Assembly: GCA_017477465.1 (NCBI GenBank)
Contig: JAFUVU010000003.1
Span: 1-44,233 of the forward strand
Length of the DNA: 44,233 nucleotides
Source of the DNA: Bacteroidales bacterium
Lineage (GTDB): Bacteria; Bacteroidota; Bacteroidia; Bacteroidales; UBA932
Reading direction: 5' to 3'
Shown: one piece after another, positions 22,737-32,814 of the stretch
How positions within the stretch are numbered: position 1 is the stretch's first letter
Layout: each line of letters begins with the position of its first letter
Position numbers and translations under genes: made by a program
Notes under the pieces: model-generated
Told to the model about the DNA's origin: nothing
What the model saw: only the letters and a program-made list of their open reading frames with translations
The model's database searches: none

Positions 22737-25700
22737 ATGAATATTAATGCGTTTGTAAAGGGGGCGCTTATAGCATTAATTCTCCAATTTTCAACTGTTT
22801 CCGTGCTCGAGGCGCAGACGGCCAAGCTCACGGTGCAGGGAAAGATCACCGACACGGACGGAGAACCCCTTCCCGGAGCCAATGTCATGGTAAAAGGCAC
22901 CCGGCAAGGAATAGCGGCCGATGCCGACGGAAATTACGTGCTCACCTTCACCCCGCCCGCATCGGGCAGGAGCGTCCTGCAATTCTCCTTCATCGGCATG
23001 GAAACCCAGGAGCACACGGTGCGCTCCTCCACCACGCTCAACGTCAGGCTTAAGAGCGACACAGACCTGGACGCCGTGATTGTCAACGGCTTCTACGACC
23101 AGAAAAAGGAAACCTTCACCGGTGCCGCCACGGTCATCAGCGGCGAGGAACTGGTGCAGATTTCCCCCACCAACCTTGTAGCCGGCATAGCATCCATGAC
23201 TCCCGGCATGGTGATGGTGGAAAACAACAGCATGGGCTCCAACCCCAATGCCATCCCCTCGCTCCTGATCCGCGGCGCCAACACCCTCATCACCAACGAG
23301 AGCGAGGAAGGCGTAAACAACCCTCTCATCGTGCTGGACGGAGTAGAAATCACCATGGAAGAACTCTACGACCTGGACATCTACGATATAGAAAGGGTAG
23401 ATGTGCTGAAGGATGCGTCGGCCACCATCCTCTATGGTGAGAAGGGCGCAAACGGCGTCATCGTGGTGGAGAGAAAACGCGTAGGAAATGAGAAGCTCAA
23501 GTTCAACTACAACTTCCTCCCGCGCTACAGCTTCCCGGACCTTAGCTCCTTCAATCTAACCAATGCCGAGCAAAAACTGGAACTGGAGCGTCTGAGCGGC
23601 CTCTACGAAAGTGCCGACGGTTCCCTGGACAGGGCCTATGACTACAAGCTCCAACAAGTCCGCAGAGGCGTAAACACAGACTGGCTCAGCGCCCCGCTCC
23701 GTATCCCCTTCGGCCACAGCCACTCCCTCTCCATGAGCTCCCGGGGCGAGAAACTGGATTTCAGGGTAAACGCCTCACTGGGCGACAATTACGGTGTCAT
23801 GAAGGGGGACAACCGCCGGAACGTGGGCCTGAACTTCTCCATCGGCTATCACCTGAGGGACAAGCTCACCCTGTCTTACAGGAACAGTTTTTCCTACACC
23901 ACTACGACGGATTCTCCTTACGGAGCGTTCTCGCAGTATGTGCGGATGAACCCCTATGAGACCATCTATGACGACGAGGGGCAGCTCAAGACCTATATCT
24001 ACTTCGACCCTTACAACACGGCTTCCAACAGGGTGGCCAATCCCCTGTACAACGCCACGCTGTCCAGCTTCACCACGGGTCGGTCGCTCAGTTACACCAA
24101 CTCCCTGAGCGGCCGCTGGAACATCACCAAAGAACTGTATATCAATGCGCAGGCGAACCTGGGCCTGAGCATGGGGTCCGGAGAGAAATACGTTTCGCCG
24201 GATGACACCCAGTATCTGGGCGCCAACTCCGTGACCACCCGGGGCCTTTATACCTTCACCTCCCGCAACGGCCTCAACACTGACGGCAAAATTACGGCCA
24301 ATTACGGCAAAAGCCTGGACACCAAAGGAACCATGTTCCGCATCAGCGTAGGCTCCAACATCAGCTATTCCCACAGCCGCTCGGCATCGGCCGCTGGAGC
24401 CGGTTTCCTCAAGGACGAGCTGTCGGACCTGCGCTTTGCCAGCAATTATCCCGCGACGGGGAGTCCTTCCGGAACGGACAACATCGCCACCAACGTGGGT
24501 TTCTTCATCAACGGCAACTTCTCCCTCTGGAACCGTTACTTCGTGGATGCATCCTACCGCACATCGGGCTCTTCGCGCTTTGGATCGGCCAACAGCTTTG
24601 CTCCTTTCTGGTCCCTCGGCGCCGGCTGGAACATCCACAACGAGCCCTGGGCCAAGCAGTGGTCCTGGCTCAACACCCTTACGCTCCGCCTGTCCACCGG
24701 TTACACGGGCAGCGTGTCTTTCAGCCGCTATCAGGCCAAGACCATCTACGAATACAAGTCTGACTATCAGTACTATTCGGGCATCGGCGCCCTTCCGCGC
24801 CAGATGGGGAACCCGGACCTGAGGTGGCAGCGCACGCTGAACAACAACGTGGGCATCACCGGGGCTTTCCTGGACAGCCGCATAAACCTTAGCCTGGACT
24901 TCTACTCCAACACCACCTACGACGGGCTCATGCCCATCGACCTGCCGCCTTCCGTGGGAACCACCTCCATGCAGGTGAACCTTGGCGTCCTCAACAACAA
25001 GGGCTTCGACTTCAGCCTGTCGGCCCAGATCCTCCGCACCCGCGACTGGTTCTGGTCCATGACCCTCACCGGCGGGCACGTGATGGATCAGATCCGGAAT
25101 ATTTCGGACGCCATGAAATCGCAGGACATCGCCAACCCGGAAGACCCCTCCAAACCCCGCATCCTCTTCCTGGAAGGCGGCTCGCAGAACGACATCTACG
25201 CCATGCGGTCGGCTGGCATCGACCCCGCTACGGGTAAGGAAATCTTCATCAAACGAAACGGCGAGTACACCTATAATTACGACTCAAAGGAACTGGTGGC
25301 CGTGGGCAACACCAACCCCATCCTAAAGGGGTCATGGATGAATACCATCCGCTATAAGGGCCTGTCCCTCAGCGTCTCTACCAGCTACACCTTCGGCAGC
25401 GACTACTACAACAGCACCCTGCAGGACAAGGTTGAGAAGATTGACCCGCACTACAATGTGGACGCCCGCGCGTTCACGGACCGCTGGAAGACACCCGGCG
25501 ACCTCACCCGTTTCCTGGGCTTGAATACAGGGACGGCCACGCAGTACTCGGAGCGCTTTGTTGAGCGGCGCAACGAAATCTATGTTTCCAATATCCAGGT
25601 CACTTACGACTTCCAGCCCGTGGGCTTCATTTCCCGGCTGGGCCTTAAGAAACTGGTCCTGGGCGTGGGCATGTCGGACGTCGGCTACATCTCCACCGTC

Positions 25701-25769
25701 AAATTCGAGCGAGGCACGTCCTACCCGTACTGCCGCAGCTTCAACCTCATTTTCCGTCCCACCTTCTAA
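22737..25769 (+). CDS. SusC/RagA TonB-dependent transporter 1
   Basis: About 1010 residues from ATG 22737 (MNINAFVKGALIALILQF); an upstream GTG at 22716 lies inside a palindrome and is less likely. Order: signal peptide, carboxypeptidase-regulatory-like beta-sandwich (LTVQGKITDTDGEPLPGANVMVKGT), TonB plug (LVQISPTNLVAGIASMTPGM; NNPLIVLDGVEITMEELYDLDIYDIERVDVLKDASATILYG), and a 22-strand barrel ending in FNLIFRPTF. With SusD it forms a lidded pump that takes up large nutrients across the outer membrane using TonB energy. No glycoside hydrolase gene follows; the operon instead carries a protease and a phosphatase, so a protein or phosphorylated substrate is more likely than a polysaccharide (inference). 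Confidence 0.93.
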   Translation: MNINAFVKGALIALILQFSTVSVLEAQTAKLTVQGKITDTDGEPLPGANVMVKGTRQGIAADADGNYVLTFTPPASGRSVLQFSFIGMETQEHTVRSSTTLNVRLKSDTDLDAVIVNGFYDQKKETFTGAATVISGEELVQISPTNLVAGIASMTPGMVMVENNSMGSNPNAIPSLLIRGANTLITNESEEGVNNPLIVLDGVEITMEELYDLDIYDIERVDVLKDASATILYGEKGANGVIVVERKRVGNEKLKFNYNFLPRYSFPDLSSFNLTNAEQKLELERLSGLYESADGSLDRAYDYKLQQVRRGVNTDWLSAPLRIPFGHSHSLSMSSRGEKLDFRVNASLGDNYGVMKGDNRRNVGLNFSIGYHLRDKLTLSYRNSFSYTTTTDSPYGAFSQYVRMNPYETIYDDEGQLKTYIYFDPYNTASNRVANPLYNATLSSFTTGRSLSYTNSLSGRWNITKELYINAQANLGLSMGSGEKYVSPDDTQYLGANSVTTRGLYTFTSRNGLNTDGKITANYGKSLDTKGTMFRISVGSNISYSHSRSASAAGAGFLKDELSDLRFASNYPATGSPSGTDNIATNVGFFINGNFSLWNRYFVDASYRTSGSSRFGSANSFAPFWSLGAGWNIHNEPWAKQWSWLNTLTLRLSTGYTGSVSFSRYQAKTIYEYKSDYQYYSGIGALPRQMGNPDLRWQRTLNNNVGITGAFLDSRINLSLDFYSNTTYDGLMPIDLPPSVGTTSMQVNLGVLNNKGFDFSLSAQILRTRDWFWSMTLTGGHVMDQIRNISDAMKSQDIANPEDPSKPRILFLEGGSQNDIYAMRSAGIDPATGKEIFIKRNGEYTYNYDSKELVAVGNTNPILKGSWMNTIRYKGLSLSVSTSYTFGSDYYNSTLQDKVEKIDPHYNVDARAFTDRWKTPGDLTRFLGLNTGTATQYSERFVERRNEIYVSNIQVTYDFQPVGFISRLGLKKLVLGVGMSDVGYISTVKFERGTSYPYCRSFNLIFRPTF

Positions 25770-25781
25770 ACCCGGAACAAG

Positions 25782-27236
25782 ATGAAAAAAATCACATACA
25801 TACTGATACTCTCCCTGCTTCTTCCCGGATGCGCCAAGTTCCTGGATGTCAATCCCAAGGGAGAAGTCTTTGATGCCGACATGTTTACGTCGGCCGAAGG
25901 GGTGGAGGATGCCTTGTACGGAGTGTACAGCGAACTGGCCAATACGGAAAGCCTCTACGGAGCGTATCTGCACTGGATTCCGGAAGCCTGCTCGCAGAAT
26001 GTCCTGTGCCCCGGAGATTACAAGATGGGCAACATGGCTGCGGCCGACTGGCTGTCCACCGGTCCCGTGAGCATCAGGAAAGACGTCTGGGGCCATGCCT
26101 ATACCGCCATCAACCACCTGAACAACATCATCGCCCACTGCGACGACGCTGCGGTACAGAGCCTTCGGCACTACGGCCTCTACAAGGGAGAAGCCCTCGC
26201 CCTGCGGGCGCTGGTCCACTTCGAACTGGTGAACCTTTTCGCTGTCCCCGACTGGGCCGACGCCTCCGAAAAAGCCAAGGCCATTCCTTATGTGAAGAAT
26301 TACTCCTTCGACATTACGCCCTACAGCTCCCTGGACGGCGTTTATGAAGAAATCGTCGCGGACCTGACAGAAGCCGAGCGCCTGCTCTCCGAGGACGAAA
26401 CGCTCATCAGCGCCGAGCGCACCAACGAAGCCACGGGCTTTACGTCGGCCCGTATCACGCACATGAACCTGTATGCGGTGAAGGCGCTGCTGGCACGCCT
26501 CTACTGGACGCGGAACGACATGGAAAACGCCGCCCGCTATGCGCAGCAGGTGATTGACAGCCACAAGTTCGGCTTCCGCTCCCGCTCCGCTTTCGTGCAG
26601 CCGGACAACGGCACACTGGACCTCAAGGAAACCATTTTCGGCTTATACACGCGCCCCGGCACATCTTCCTACCAGTCTTACAACAGCAACAAATACCGGC
26701 TTTCCGGCACGTCTGCCGACGCCTCCTTTACCCTGGCGCCGGACTGGCAGTCCCTGTACGAAGGTGTCTCCGCCTCCCAGACAGACTACCGCCTGACGGC
26801 TTGGTTCAGCGCCGGCGACGAGACCCTGGTGAAACTTGTGAACCGCATTTTCTATTCCAAGGAAACGACGGCCTCCTATTCGGGAAATTCCATCCTGGGC
26901 TGCAATATTCTCCGCATTCCGGAAATGTACTACATCCTGGCCGAATACTACCTGGACAGCGACAACGACCGCGCCGTGAGCTACTACGACGCCGTCATCA
27001 CCACCCGTGGCGGGGACGCCCTCTCCCAGGACGGGGTACGCCTCACCTATGACATGCTGTTCCGGGAGCGCCGCCGCGAGTTCTACGGCGAAGGCTTCAC
27101 CTGGCATGAAATGCGCCGTAAACAAATGGATATCACCACCTTCAGCGGTCAGGGCCTGCCCGGAAACCAGACCTCCACCTACACCGTCCCCATCCCGGAC
27201 GAAGAAGATGAAACCCGTAAAAACAACGCAAAATGA
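25782..27236 (+). CDS. SusD/RagB nutrient-binding lipoprotein 1
   Basis: 484 residues; lipoprotein signal MKKITYILILSLLLPGC with Cys17. The mature start KFLDVNPKGEVFDADMFTSAEGVEDALYGVY is the classic SusD N-terminus, with TPR-like helices following (YKGEALALRALVHFELVNLFAV) and the conserved C-terminal block MLFRERRREFYGEGFTWHEMRR. It is the surface lid of SusC-1, encoded 12 bp upstream, and defines substrate capture. The stop overlaps the next start by 4 bp (ATGA). Confidence 0.95.
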   Translation: MKKITYILILSLLLPGCAKFLDVNPKGEVFDADMFTSAEGVEDALYGVYSELANTESLYGAYLHWIPEACSQNVLCPGDYKMGNMAAADWLSTGPVSIRKDVWGHAYTAINHLNNIIAHCDDAAVQSLRHYGLYKGEALALRALVHFELVNLFAVPDWADASEKAKAIPYVKNYSFDITPYSSLDGVYEEIVADLTEAERLLSEDETLISAERTNEATGFTSARITHMNLYAVKALLARLYWTRNDMENAARYAQQVIDSHKFGFRSRSAFVQPDNGTLDLKETIFGLYTRPGTSSYQSYNSNKYRLSGTSADASFTLAPDWQSLYEGVSASQTDYRLTAWFSAGDETLVKLVNRIFYSKETTASYSGNSILGCNILRIPEMYYILAEYYLDSDNDRAVSYYDAVITTRGGDALSQDGVRLTYDMLFRERRREFYGEGFTWHEMRRKQMDITTFSGQGLPGNQTSTYTVPIPDEEDETRKNNAK

Positions 27237-28201
27237 TGAAAGGAAGAATTCTTGACGTGCTGCTTCCCGCCGCTTTGCTGGTCACGGGATGTCAGGGAAC
27301 GTGGGTCATGTACGACACGGACCAGACGGACCATATCTATTTCTCCGAAGCCAAGCAAACCCACATTGCCTCGTTCGCCCTGGTTCCGGAAGATGAAATC
27401 ACCATCACCACGAATGTTTTTCTGATGGGCCGGCCCGCCTCTTACGACCGGGAGTGCAAATACCAGTTGCTGGAGGCAGAAGAAGGAGAAACCCTGGAAA
27501 CCGGCGGCGTCAACTATACCGTGAAGACCGCCCGTCCCGGCGTGGATTATGAAGTGGGCGCCGCCATCATTCCGGCCGGCGAGACCTCCTGCCAGGTGGA
27601 CATTACCCTGAAACGCACCCCGGAGATGCTCAAGGAAGGCCAGCTGCTGAAAGTGGGGCTCCGCCTCGTGGACAACGAAAACTTCCTCTCCTGCGCGCCG
27701 GACAGCAGCCGTACCGGCGCCATCCTCACGCCTTACTTCTATGCCTATGTGAGCGACGGAGAGCCCTCCTGCCCGTCCTGGTGGAGAAACACCAGCGGCG
27801 GGGTCCTGGGCTGGCATTTCAACCTGGGAAACTTCTACCCCGACAAGTATCGCCGGATGCTGCAGCTGTTCCATGAGACAGAAAGCACCAACCCCTCCTT
27901 CTTCCAGTGGGCGTCGGCGGCCTACGGCTACTATCTGGACAGTCCCGACCTGGATTATTACGGAGGCTCCAATACCGGCTCGGACGAAGACAAGAAAGTT
28001 GACATGATGAACACCTTCTGGCGCAAGCGCTACGCCAGCGCCTGGGCCAAGTACGTGTTCATGCCCCTGTACAATTACTACAAAGAAAAGTACGAGAACC
28101 ATCCGGACGATCCCAACTGGGAGCGGATGGGGGCCGTCAATCAGAACAACCGCCAGGGCTGGGCCGATCCGTACGATTCCACCTATGGTTTCTTTAATTG
28201 A
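27233..28201 (+). CDS. DUF4843 domain lipoprotein
   Basis: 322 residues; the signal MMKGRILDVLLPAALLVTGC gives Cys20 as anchor. The sequence WVMYDTDQTDHIYFSEAKQTHIASFAL and VNYTVKTARPGVDYEVGAAIIPAGETSCQVDITLKRTPEMLKEGQLLKVGLRLV is typical of DUF4843 proteins, which are found almost only behind SusC/D pairs. It is probably a surface-exposed accessory binding protein. The C-terminal half is rich in Tyr and Trp (YGYYLDSPDLDYYGG; NTFWRKRYASAWAKYVF), suggesting a ligand surface. Confidence 0.82.
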   Translation: MMKGRILDVLLPAALLVTGCQGTWVMYDTDQTDHIYFSEAKQTHIASFALVPEDEITITTNVFLMGRPASYDRECKYQLLEAEEGETLETGGVNYTVKTARPGVDYEVGAAIIPAGETSCQVDITLKRTPEMLKEGQLLKVGLRLVDNENFLSCAPDSSRTGAILTPYFYAYVSDGEPSCPSWWRNTSGGVLGWHFNLGNFYPDKYRRMLQLFHETESTNPSFFQWASAAYGYYLDSPDLDYYGGSNTGSDEDKKVDMMNTFWRKRYASAWAKYVFMPLYNYYKEKYENHPDDPNWERMGAVNQNNRQGWADPYDSTYGFFN

Positions 28202-28208
28202 TGCGCCT

Positions 28209-29714
28209 ATGAAAAAGAGTATATTTTATTCCCTTTTGCTGTTAGCCATCAGCTCCTGCTTCGGCATCAAGCAGGAAGACTATCCGGAGCTGTCTCCCAT
28301 TCAGATAACGGTGCAGTCCGACACCATCAACGCCCAGCTGGGGATTCCCCTCCACTACGAAGGCATCCGGATTCAGAGCGAGCACCCCGTCACGTTGGAG
28401 TGGGCCTACGGGCTTCCGGCCAAGGACACCAATCCGGAGCAAGGCCGCTTCGACACGCGCAAAGTGCTTGAAACCACCTCGGAGACCATCGATTGCAGCT
28501 TTCACGACGTCGGCTCCTTCGTCCTTCGTCTGAAAGCCGACAACGGCGAATCCATCGCCTACCACTATTTCCGACTCAATGTGAATGCCGGTTACGACGA
28601 GGGCGTCACCATCCTGGACCGGGCCGACGACGGCACATCGGCCCTCACCTTCATCAAGACGCTGACGGCCGAAGAGAAGGCCGCCGGCGAGCAGGAGCTC
28701 TTTGTCTTTGACCCGGTGGGCGGGCTCCGCAGCGGCGTTTCCCTCTTCGTGACCAACGCCACTCTCAGCTACGGTGCCGGCAACCAGACTGCCTTCGTCA
28801 TCCTCACGGCCGACGAGGAAGGCTCCATCTATCTGCTGGATGCCAAAACCATGGAGGTTGTACACAGCAGCCGGATGAAGGCGGACTTCGGCACCGTGCC
28901 CAGGGAAGCGGGCGGGGAATATGCCCGCCAGAACGACATGGGCCTGTTTTTCATTTCCGAGGACGGCCGCGTCTTCCGCTACGACATGCTGCTGGGATAT
29001 GTCAACGAGATTGCCTCGCCCTACACGCCGGTGGAACGGGTCTTTCCCGGCCTGACCCGCAGCACGGCGAGCGCCGCATCGGAGCGGTATTCCTTCTATT
29101 TCAACAAGAACACCCTCTTCACCCGCAACTCCTCGTCGGCCGGCATCCATGCCCTCAATGCCGATGCAGGCTACGAGATTGTGAATGCCGCTGTGGCCCG
29201 TACGCAAAGCTCGCAGCAGCTCTACGTTCTCATGGGTTCCACATCGGGCAATGGGGCCTACCGCATCCGCAATGCCCAGAAAGCCTTCTCCTCCTCCATC
29301 AACAACGACAGCTGGGGCTCTTTCGTGAACGATTTCACCGCCACTGACCTCAAGATGGACATGAACTCCATCATGCTGGGACTCAAGAAGTCCAACGACA
29401 TCTACTACACCTACGACAATGCCATCTACCGCTGGGGTCTCACCACGGCGCCGGCCACCGTGCCCGCCATCCGTCTCCCGGAAGGAGAGGAGATCATGGA
29501 CATTGCATCCAACTTCATGGGCGTCGCCGCTGCCGGCGTTTCCGGCCCCGATAACGGAGAGGACAAACTGTACGTGGTAACGTACAATCCTTCCCGCAGC
29601 GGCAACAAGGGCAGCCTGTATGTGTACAATGTCATTGACAACTCCCTGCTGGCTTCGTACGAAGGCATTTGCAACAAGCCGGTTAAAGTAATCTACAAAT
29701 ATAGAATGAACTGA
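28209..29714 (+). CDS. PKD-like family lipoprotein
   Basis: 501 residues from ATG 28209 (MKKSIFYSLLLLAISSC, Cys17). Two PKD-like beta-domains come first (ELSPIQITVQSDTINAQLGIPLHYEG; LEWAYGL; FVLRLKADNGESIAYHYFRLNV), followed by a larger repeat domain with propeller-like strands (GSIYLLDAKTMEVVHSSRMK; YTYDNAIYRWGL; GSLYVYNVIDNSLLASYEGI). Such proteins accompany SusC/D-DUF4843 operons and are thought to help bind substrate at the surface. 7-bp gap from the previous gene, 1-bp gap to the next. Confidence 0.8.
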   Translation: MKKSIFYSLLLLAISSCFGIKQEDYPELSPIQITVQSDTINAQLGIPLHYEGIRIQSEHPVTLEWAYGLPAKDTNPEQGRFDTRKVLETTSETIDCSFHDVGSFVLRLKADNGESIAYHYFRLNVNAGYDEGVTILDRADDGTSALTFIKTLTAEEKAAGEQELFVFDPVGGLRSGVSLFVTNATLSYGAGNQTAFVILTADEEGSIYLLDAKTMEVVHSSRMKADFGTVPREAGGEYARQNDMGLFFISEDGRVFRYDMLLGYVNEIASPYTPVERVFPGLTRSTASAASERYSFYFNKNTLFTRNSSSAGIHALNADAGYEIVNAAVARTQSSQQLYVLMGSTSGNGAYRIRNAQKAFSSSINNDSWGSFVNDFTATDLKMDMNSIMLGLKKSNDIYYTYDNAIYRWGLTTAPATVPAIRLPEGEEIMDIASNFMGVAAAGVSGPDNGEDKLYVVTYNPSRSGNKGSLYVYNVIDNSLLASYEGICNKPVKVIYKYRMN

Positions 29715-29715
29715 T

Positions 29716-30873
29716 ATGAAAAAACTTATGTACGGATTGCTGCTCGCGGCGGCCGTGCTGGCGTCCTGCAAGAAGGGGCCAGCCACAGTGGCAGTCACGG
29801 GCATTGACCTGACGGTCCGCTCCCTGGTCATGGAAATTGACGAGGAAGTGCCCCTGACCGTCAACTTCCGCCCCCAGGACGCCAGCAACAAAAAGCTGAG
29901 CTGGTCGTCCAGCAACGAGGCTGTGGCCACAGTCCGGGAAGGGACGGTGAAAGCCCTGGCGGAAGGGACCGCAACCATCACGGCAACGGCCGAAGACGGC
30001 GGCTTCACGGACGGTATCCTGGTCACGGTACTTGGACGCCGCGTCAGCGGTGTCAGGCTCTCCGAGGAAGAAATCACGATTATCGTAAATAATGAGTACA
30101 CAGGGCTTTACGCCATCGTAGAGCCCGAAGACGCCGCCAACAAGAACGTATCCTGGACAGTGTCGGATCCGGACCTCATCACCCTTACGGAGCAGGCCGA
30201 CGGAAGCGTTACCCTCGTAGGCAAATACGAGGCTGAAGGTTGGGTCAGCGTCCAGACCAAGGACGGGAACCATTCGGCCATCTGCATAGTCAATGTACGG
30301 GACGTCCATGCCGAGAGCGTTTCCATCGAAGGAGGCGACTTCACCCTGGAAACCGGCGCCACGCAGCAGCTGAAGGCGGCCGTGCTTCCGGAAGAAGCGG
30401 TGAACGCAGCTGTAACCTGGAGCAGCTCCGACGCGTCTGTCGCCACGGTGTCAGCGGAAGGCCTGGTTACCGGCGTCAAGGCCGGAACGGCGCAGATTAC
30501 GGTTACCACAGTTGACGGCGGTTTCACCGGCACCGTCACCGTAACGGTGAAAGACGTTCCCGTCAGCAGCGTATCCATCAGCCAGGGAGACGCCGCGTCC
30601 GTCGTAAGGGACAACACCCTGCAGCTCACCGCCGTGGTAGGGCCGGAAAATGCCACCAATAAGGCCGTAACCTGGTCTTCCTCAGTTCCTTCCGTAGCAA
30701 CTGTTGACCAAAACGGCCTGGTAAAAGCCCTGTCCCGCGGTGTAAGCACCATCACGGTCACCACAGTGGATGGCAGCCATACGGCAAGCATCACCATTAC
30801 CGTCACGGTCCCCATCACCGACATCGGCGGGGAAGGCGATTTTGGCGAAAGCGATTATGGAGAATACAATTAA
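29716..30873 (+). CDS. BIG2 (bacterial Ig-like) repeat lipoprotein
   Basis: 385 residues; MKKLMYGLLLAAAVLASC gives Cys18 as anchor. Four BIG2 domains of about 85 residues follow, near 25-110, 110-195, 200-285 and 285-370. Each shows the pattern 'V-x-x-V ... L-x-A-x-V-x-P-x-x-A-x-N-K-x-V-x-W-S-S-S-x-x-x-V-A-T-V' (NKKLSWSSSNEAVATV; VNAAVTWSSSDASVATV; NKAVTWSSSVPSVATV; the second repeat is more diverged). It ends in the acidic tail GEGDFGESDYGEYN. Probably a surface stalk or adhesion module of the SusC-1 system. Confidence 0.88.
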   Translation: MKKLMYGLLLAAAVLASCKKGPATVAVTGIDLTVRSLVMEIDEEVPLTVNFRPQDASNKKLSWSSSNEAVATVREGTVKALAEGTATITATAEDGGFTDGILVTVLGRRVSGVRLSEEEITIIVNNEYTGLYAIVEPEDAANKNVSWTVSDPDLITLTEQADGSVTLVGKYEAEGWVSVQTKDGNHSAICIVNVRDVHAESVSIEGGDFTLETGATQQLKAAVLPEEAVNAAVTWSSSDASVATVSAEGLVTGVKAGTAQITVTTVDGGFTGTVTVTVKDVPVSSVSISQGDAASVVRDNTLQLTAVVGPENATNKAVTWSSSVPSVATVDQNGLVKALSRGVSTITVTTVDGSHTASITITVTVPITDIGGEGDFGESDYGEYN

Positions 30874-30892
30874 ACAATTAACACTTAATATC

Positions 30893-32803
30893 ATGAGAAC
30901 GAACTATTTACTTCTGGCCTCCGCCGCCCTTCTCCTTCTGGGCGCCTGCGCCAAAGAACCCCAAGGCCCCGAAACTCCGGCTGCCAAGGGACGCTACACC
31001 CTGTCTGCATCGGCCTCCGATGCCATGACCAAAGCCTTCTTCAAAGAGGACGAAGCTCCCTCCAAGTTCATCTACTGGGAAGCCGATGACGTCTTTGACT
31101 TCCACAACCTGACGCTGTCGGAAGGCGCCCTCGCGGAAAAGAATGTTACCACCAGTGTGCCTTCCTCCCTTTCCGACGATGCCAAGACCGCCGTTTTCTC
31201 GGTGGACGGCGAGGACTTCGTGGTCCTTACCTATCCGAAGGATGCCGTGACCTTGACCGGACTGGACGCCGCCGGTGTGCAGGCAACCGTAAACGTGCCC
31301 AAGGAGCAGCCCCTGTCCTCCGTCCTTACTCCGGAAGTGGTTCCCATGGCCTCTTATCCCATCGCCCTATCCGATGCCGCCAAGGCCGCCGTGGCCGATG
31401 CTTCTGTCTCTGGCGAATCCCTGGGCGAGGACCCTGTGAAACTGTTCCCGCTCGCCGGTATCGTGAAGATGACCGTGAAGGGCCTTCCTGGGGTCACCAC
31501 TGCCAAGGTAAACAAAATCCAGGTGGGCGTTGGCATATCAAGCCCGTCGGCCGGAAAGCCGCAGGTGGGTGTGATTGGCGACAATGTCTTCGAACTCAAG
31601 AACGAAATCAACTACATGTCGGTCTATGCCGCAGCCGACAACTACCAGCGCCACGAGATTGTCCTCTCAGCCGACACTCCGCTGGATTATTCCGCAGAGA
31701 ATGGCCTCACCGCCTGCTTTGCCGTCAACCACAGCTCCGAGCCGCTCAACTTGCTGTATGTAACCGTTTCCACCGAGGACGGAAAGAGCATCTACAAGAA
31801 ATTCAACCTCTCCGCCAACAAGATTGCCACGGAGAAATCCAAGATCTCTTCCTTTACGTTGGACTTCACCAGCGGCGCCATCACCCAGAGTGACGAGAAC
31901 CTGTTTGCGGTAGAATGGGCCCCCGGCTTCCTGAAGGAAGACGGCGGAAAATATGTTTTCGGCGACAAGTCCGACATTGGTCTGTACTTCCGCTTTGGCA
32001 GCGCCGAGGGTCTGAAACTCTTTGACAATGCCGGTTTCAAAGACGCATACGATAAAGGTGGCGTACAGCGCCTGTACAGCGACTTCGCCATGCAGTTGCA
32101 GGATCAGTGGACCCCCGTCACGCTCTATTATCCGGAAGGCGGCGCCATCAAGTCCAAATCCATGGCCCAGCCCACCGATGTCTATTCCCTGGCGTGGAGC
32201 GAGAAATTCGAAGGCGCCACTGACCCCTGTTCCTACGTTGAGGTAACGGACGGAGGCAACAAGTGGAGAGTTCCTACCAAAGACGAGGTGCAGGATCTGA
32301 TTGACAAGGGCAAGGTTGGCATCAGCTTCGGCACCCTGGACGGCACCCCGATGGCGGCAGGAAACAAAACGCCTGGTTATGTGCAACTTACGGACGGCGA
32401 GCAGGAAGTTTTCGTGCGCGTCACCACCTTCCTCCAGTTCTCCCTTGGCGTATATCAGAGTGCTGCCTACCACCAGCTGAACCTGTACAACGGCTGGACG
32501 GGCGCCTATTTCTGGACCAATACGCTCCATACAAGCTATACCTCGGCCGGCGCTACGGGCGCAACGCAGAGCGCCTATGCCTTCAACAAGGGCAGCCTGG
32601 AAGGAGCCGTGAATCCGTTCGACAACTATCCCAGCATTGTGAACAGCAACATGGATGTGAACAGGACGGTGAACGGGATTACCGATTACACCAAGGGCGC
32701 CTTCCTGAATGTGCGTTGTGTCCGTGACAAGGGCGCCGCCCAGACCAAAGCCAACGCCCTGGGTACGGAGTTTGGAGTGAATGATTACGGCGTAATCGAA
32801 TAA
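30893..32803 (+). CDS. Large surface lipoprotein, FISUMP/fimbrillin-like
   Basis: 636 residues from ATG 30893 (MRTNYLLLASAALLLLGAC, Cys19). The frame runs further upstream into the previous gene, but only this start gives a signal peptide. The N-terminal half (YTLSASASDAMTKAFFKEDEAPSKFIYWEADDVFDF; AVFSVDGEDFVVLTYPKDAVT) resembles fimbrillin-type beta-sandwich proteins. The C-terminal half has NKWRVPTKDEVQDLIDKG and a closing YDYxxFLNVRCVRDKG-like part, as in the Fibrobacter-succinogenes-major-paralogous (FISUMP) domain. Probably a binding or anchoring component; ligand unknown. Confidence 0.7.
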   Translation: MRTNYLLLASAALLLLGACAKEPQGPETPAAKGRYTLSASASDAMTKAFFKEDEAPSKFIYWEADDVFDFHNLTLSEGALAEKNVTTSVPSSLSDDAKTAVFSVDGEDFVVLTYPKDAVTLTGLDAAGVQATVNVPKEQPLSSVLTPEVVPMASYPIALSDAAKAAVADASVSGESLGEDPVKLFPLAGIVKMTVKGLPGVTTAKVNKIQVGVGISSPSAGKPQVGVIGDNVFELKNEINYMSVYAAADNYQRHEIVLSADTPLDYSAENGLTACFAVNHSSEPLNLLYVTVSTEDGKSIYKKFNLSANKIATEKSKISSFTLDFTSGAITQSDENLFAVEWAPGFLKEDGGKYVFGDKSDIGLYFRFGSAEGLKLFDNAGFKDAYDKGGVQRLYSDFAMQLQDQWTPVTLYYPEGGAIKSKSMAQPTDVYSLAWSEKFEGATDPCSYVEVTDGGNKWRVPTKDEVQDLIDKGKVGISFGTLDGTPMAAGNKTPGYVQLTDGEQEVFVRVTTFLQFSLGVYQSAAYHQLNLYNGWTGAYFWTNTLHTSYTSAGATGATQSAYAFNKGSLEGAVNPFDNYPSIVNSNMDVNRTVNGITDYTKGAFLNVRCVRDKGAAQTKANALGTEFGVNDYGVIE

Positions 32804-32814
32804 AAACTGAATAA

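Noticed and set aside
23775-25079. 434-residue open frame opposite susC-1
   Set aside because: Antisense shadow of the TonB barrel; no motif, no promoter.
28242-30101. 619-residue open frame on the minus strand opposite the PKD-like and BIG2 genes
   Set aside because: It has no start context, signal or family motifs, and its His/Gly/Val-rich make-up is typical of the reverse strand of GC-rich coding DNA. The + strand genes are clear.
30770-30892. Upstream extension of the FISUMP-like lipoprotein frame
   Set aside because: It overlaps the end of the BIG2 gene, and only the ATG at 30893 gives a lipoprotein signal.
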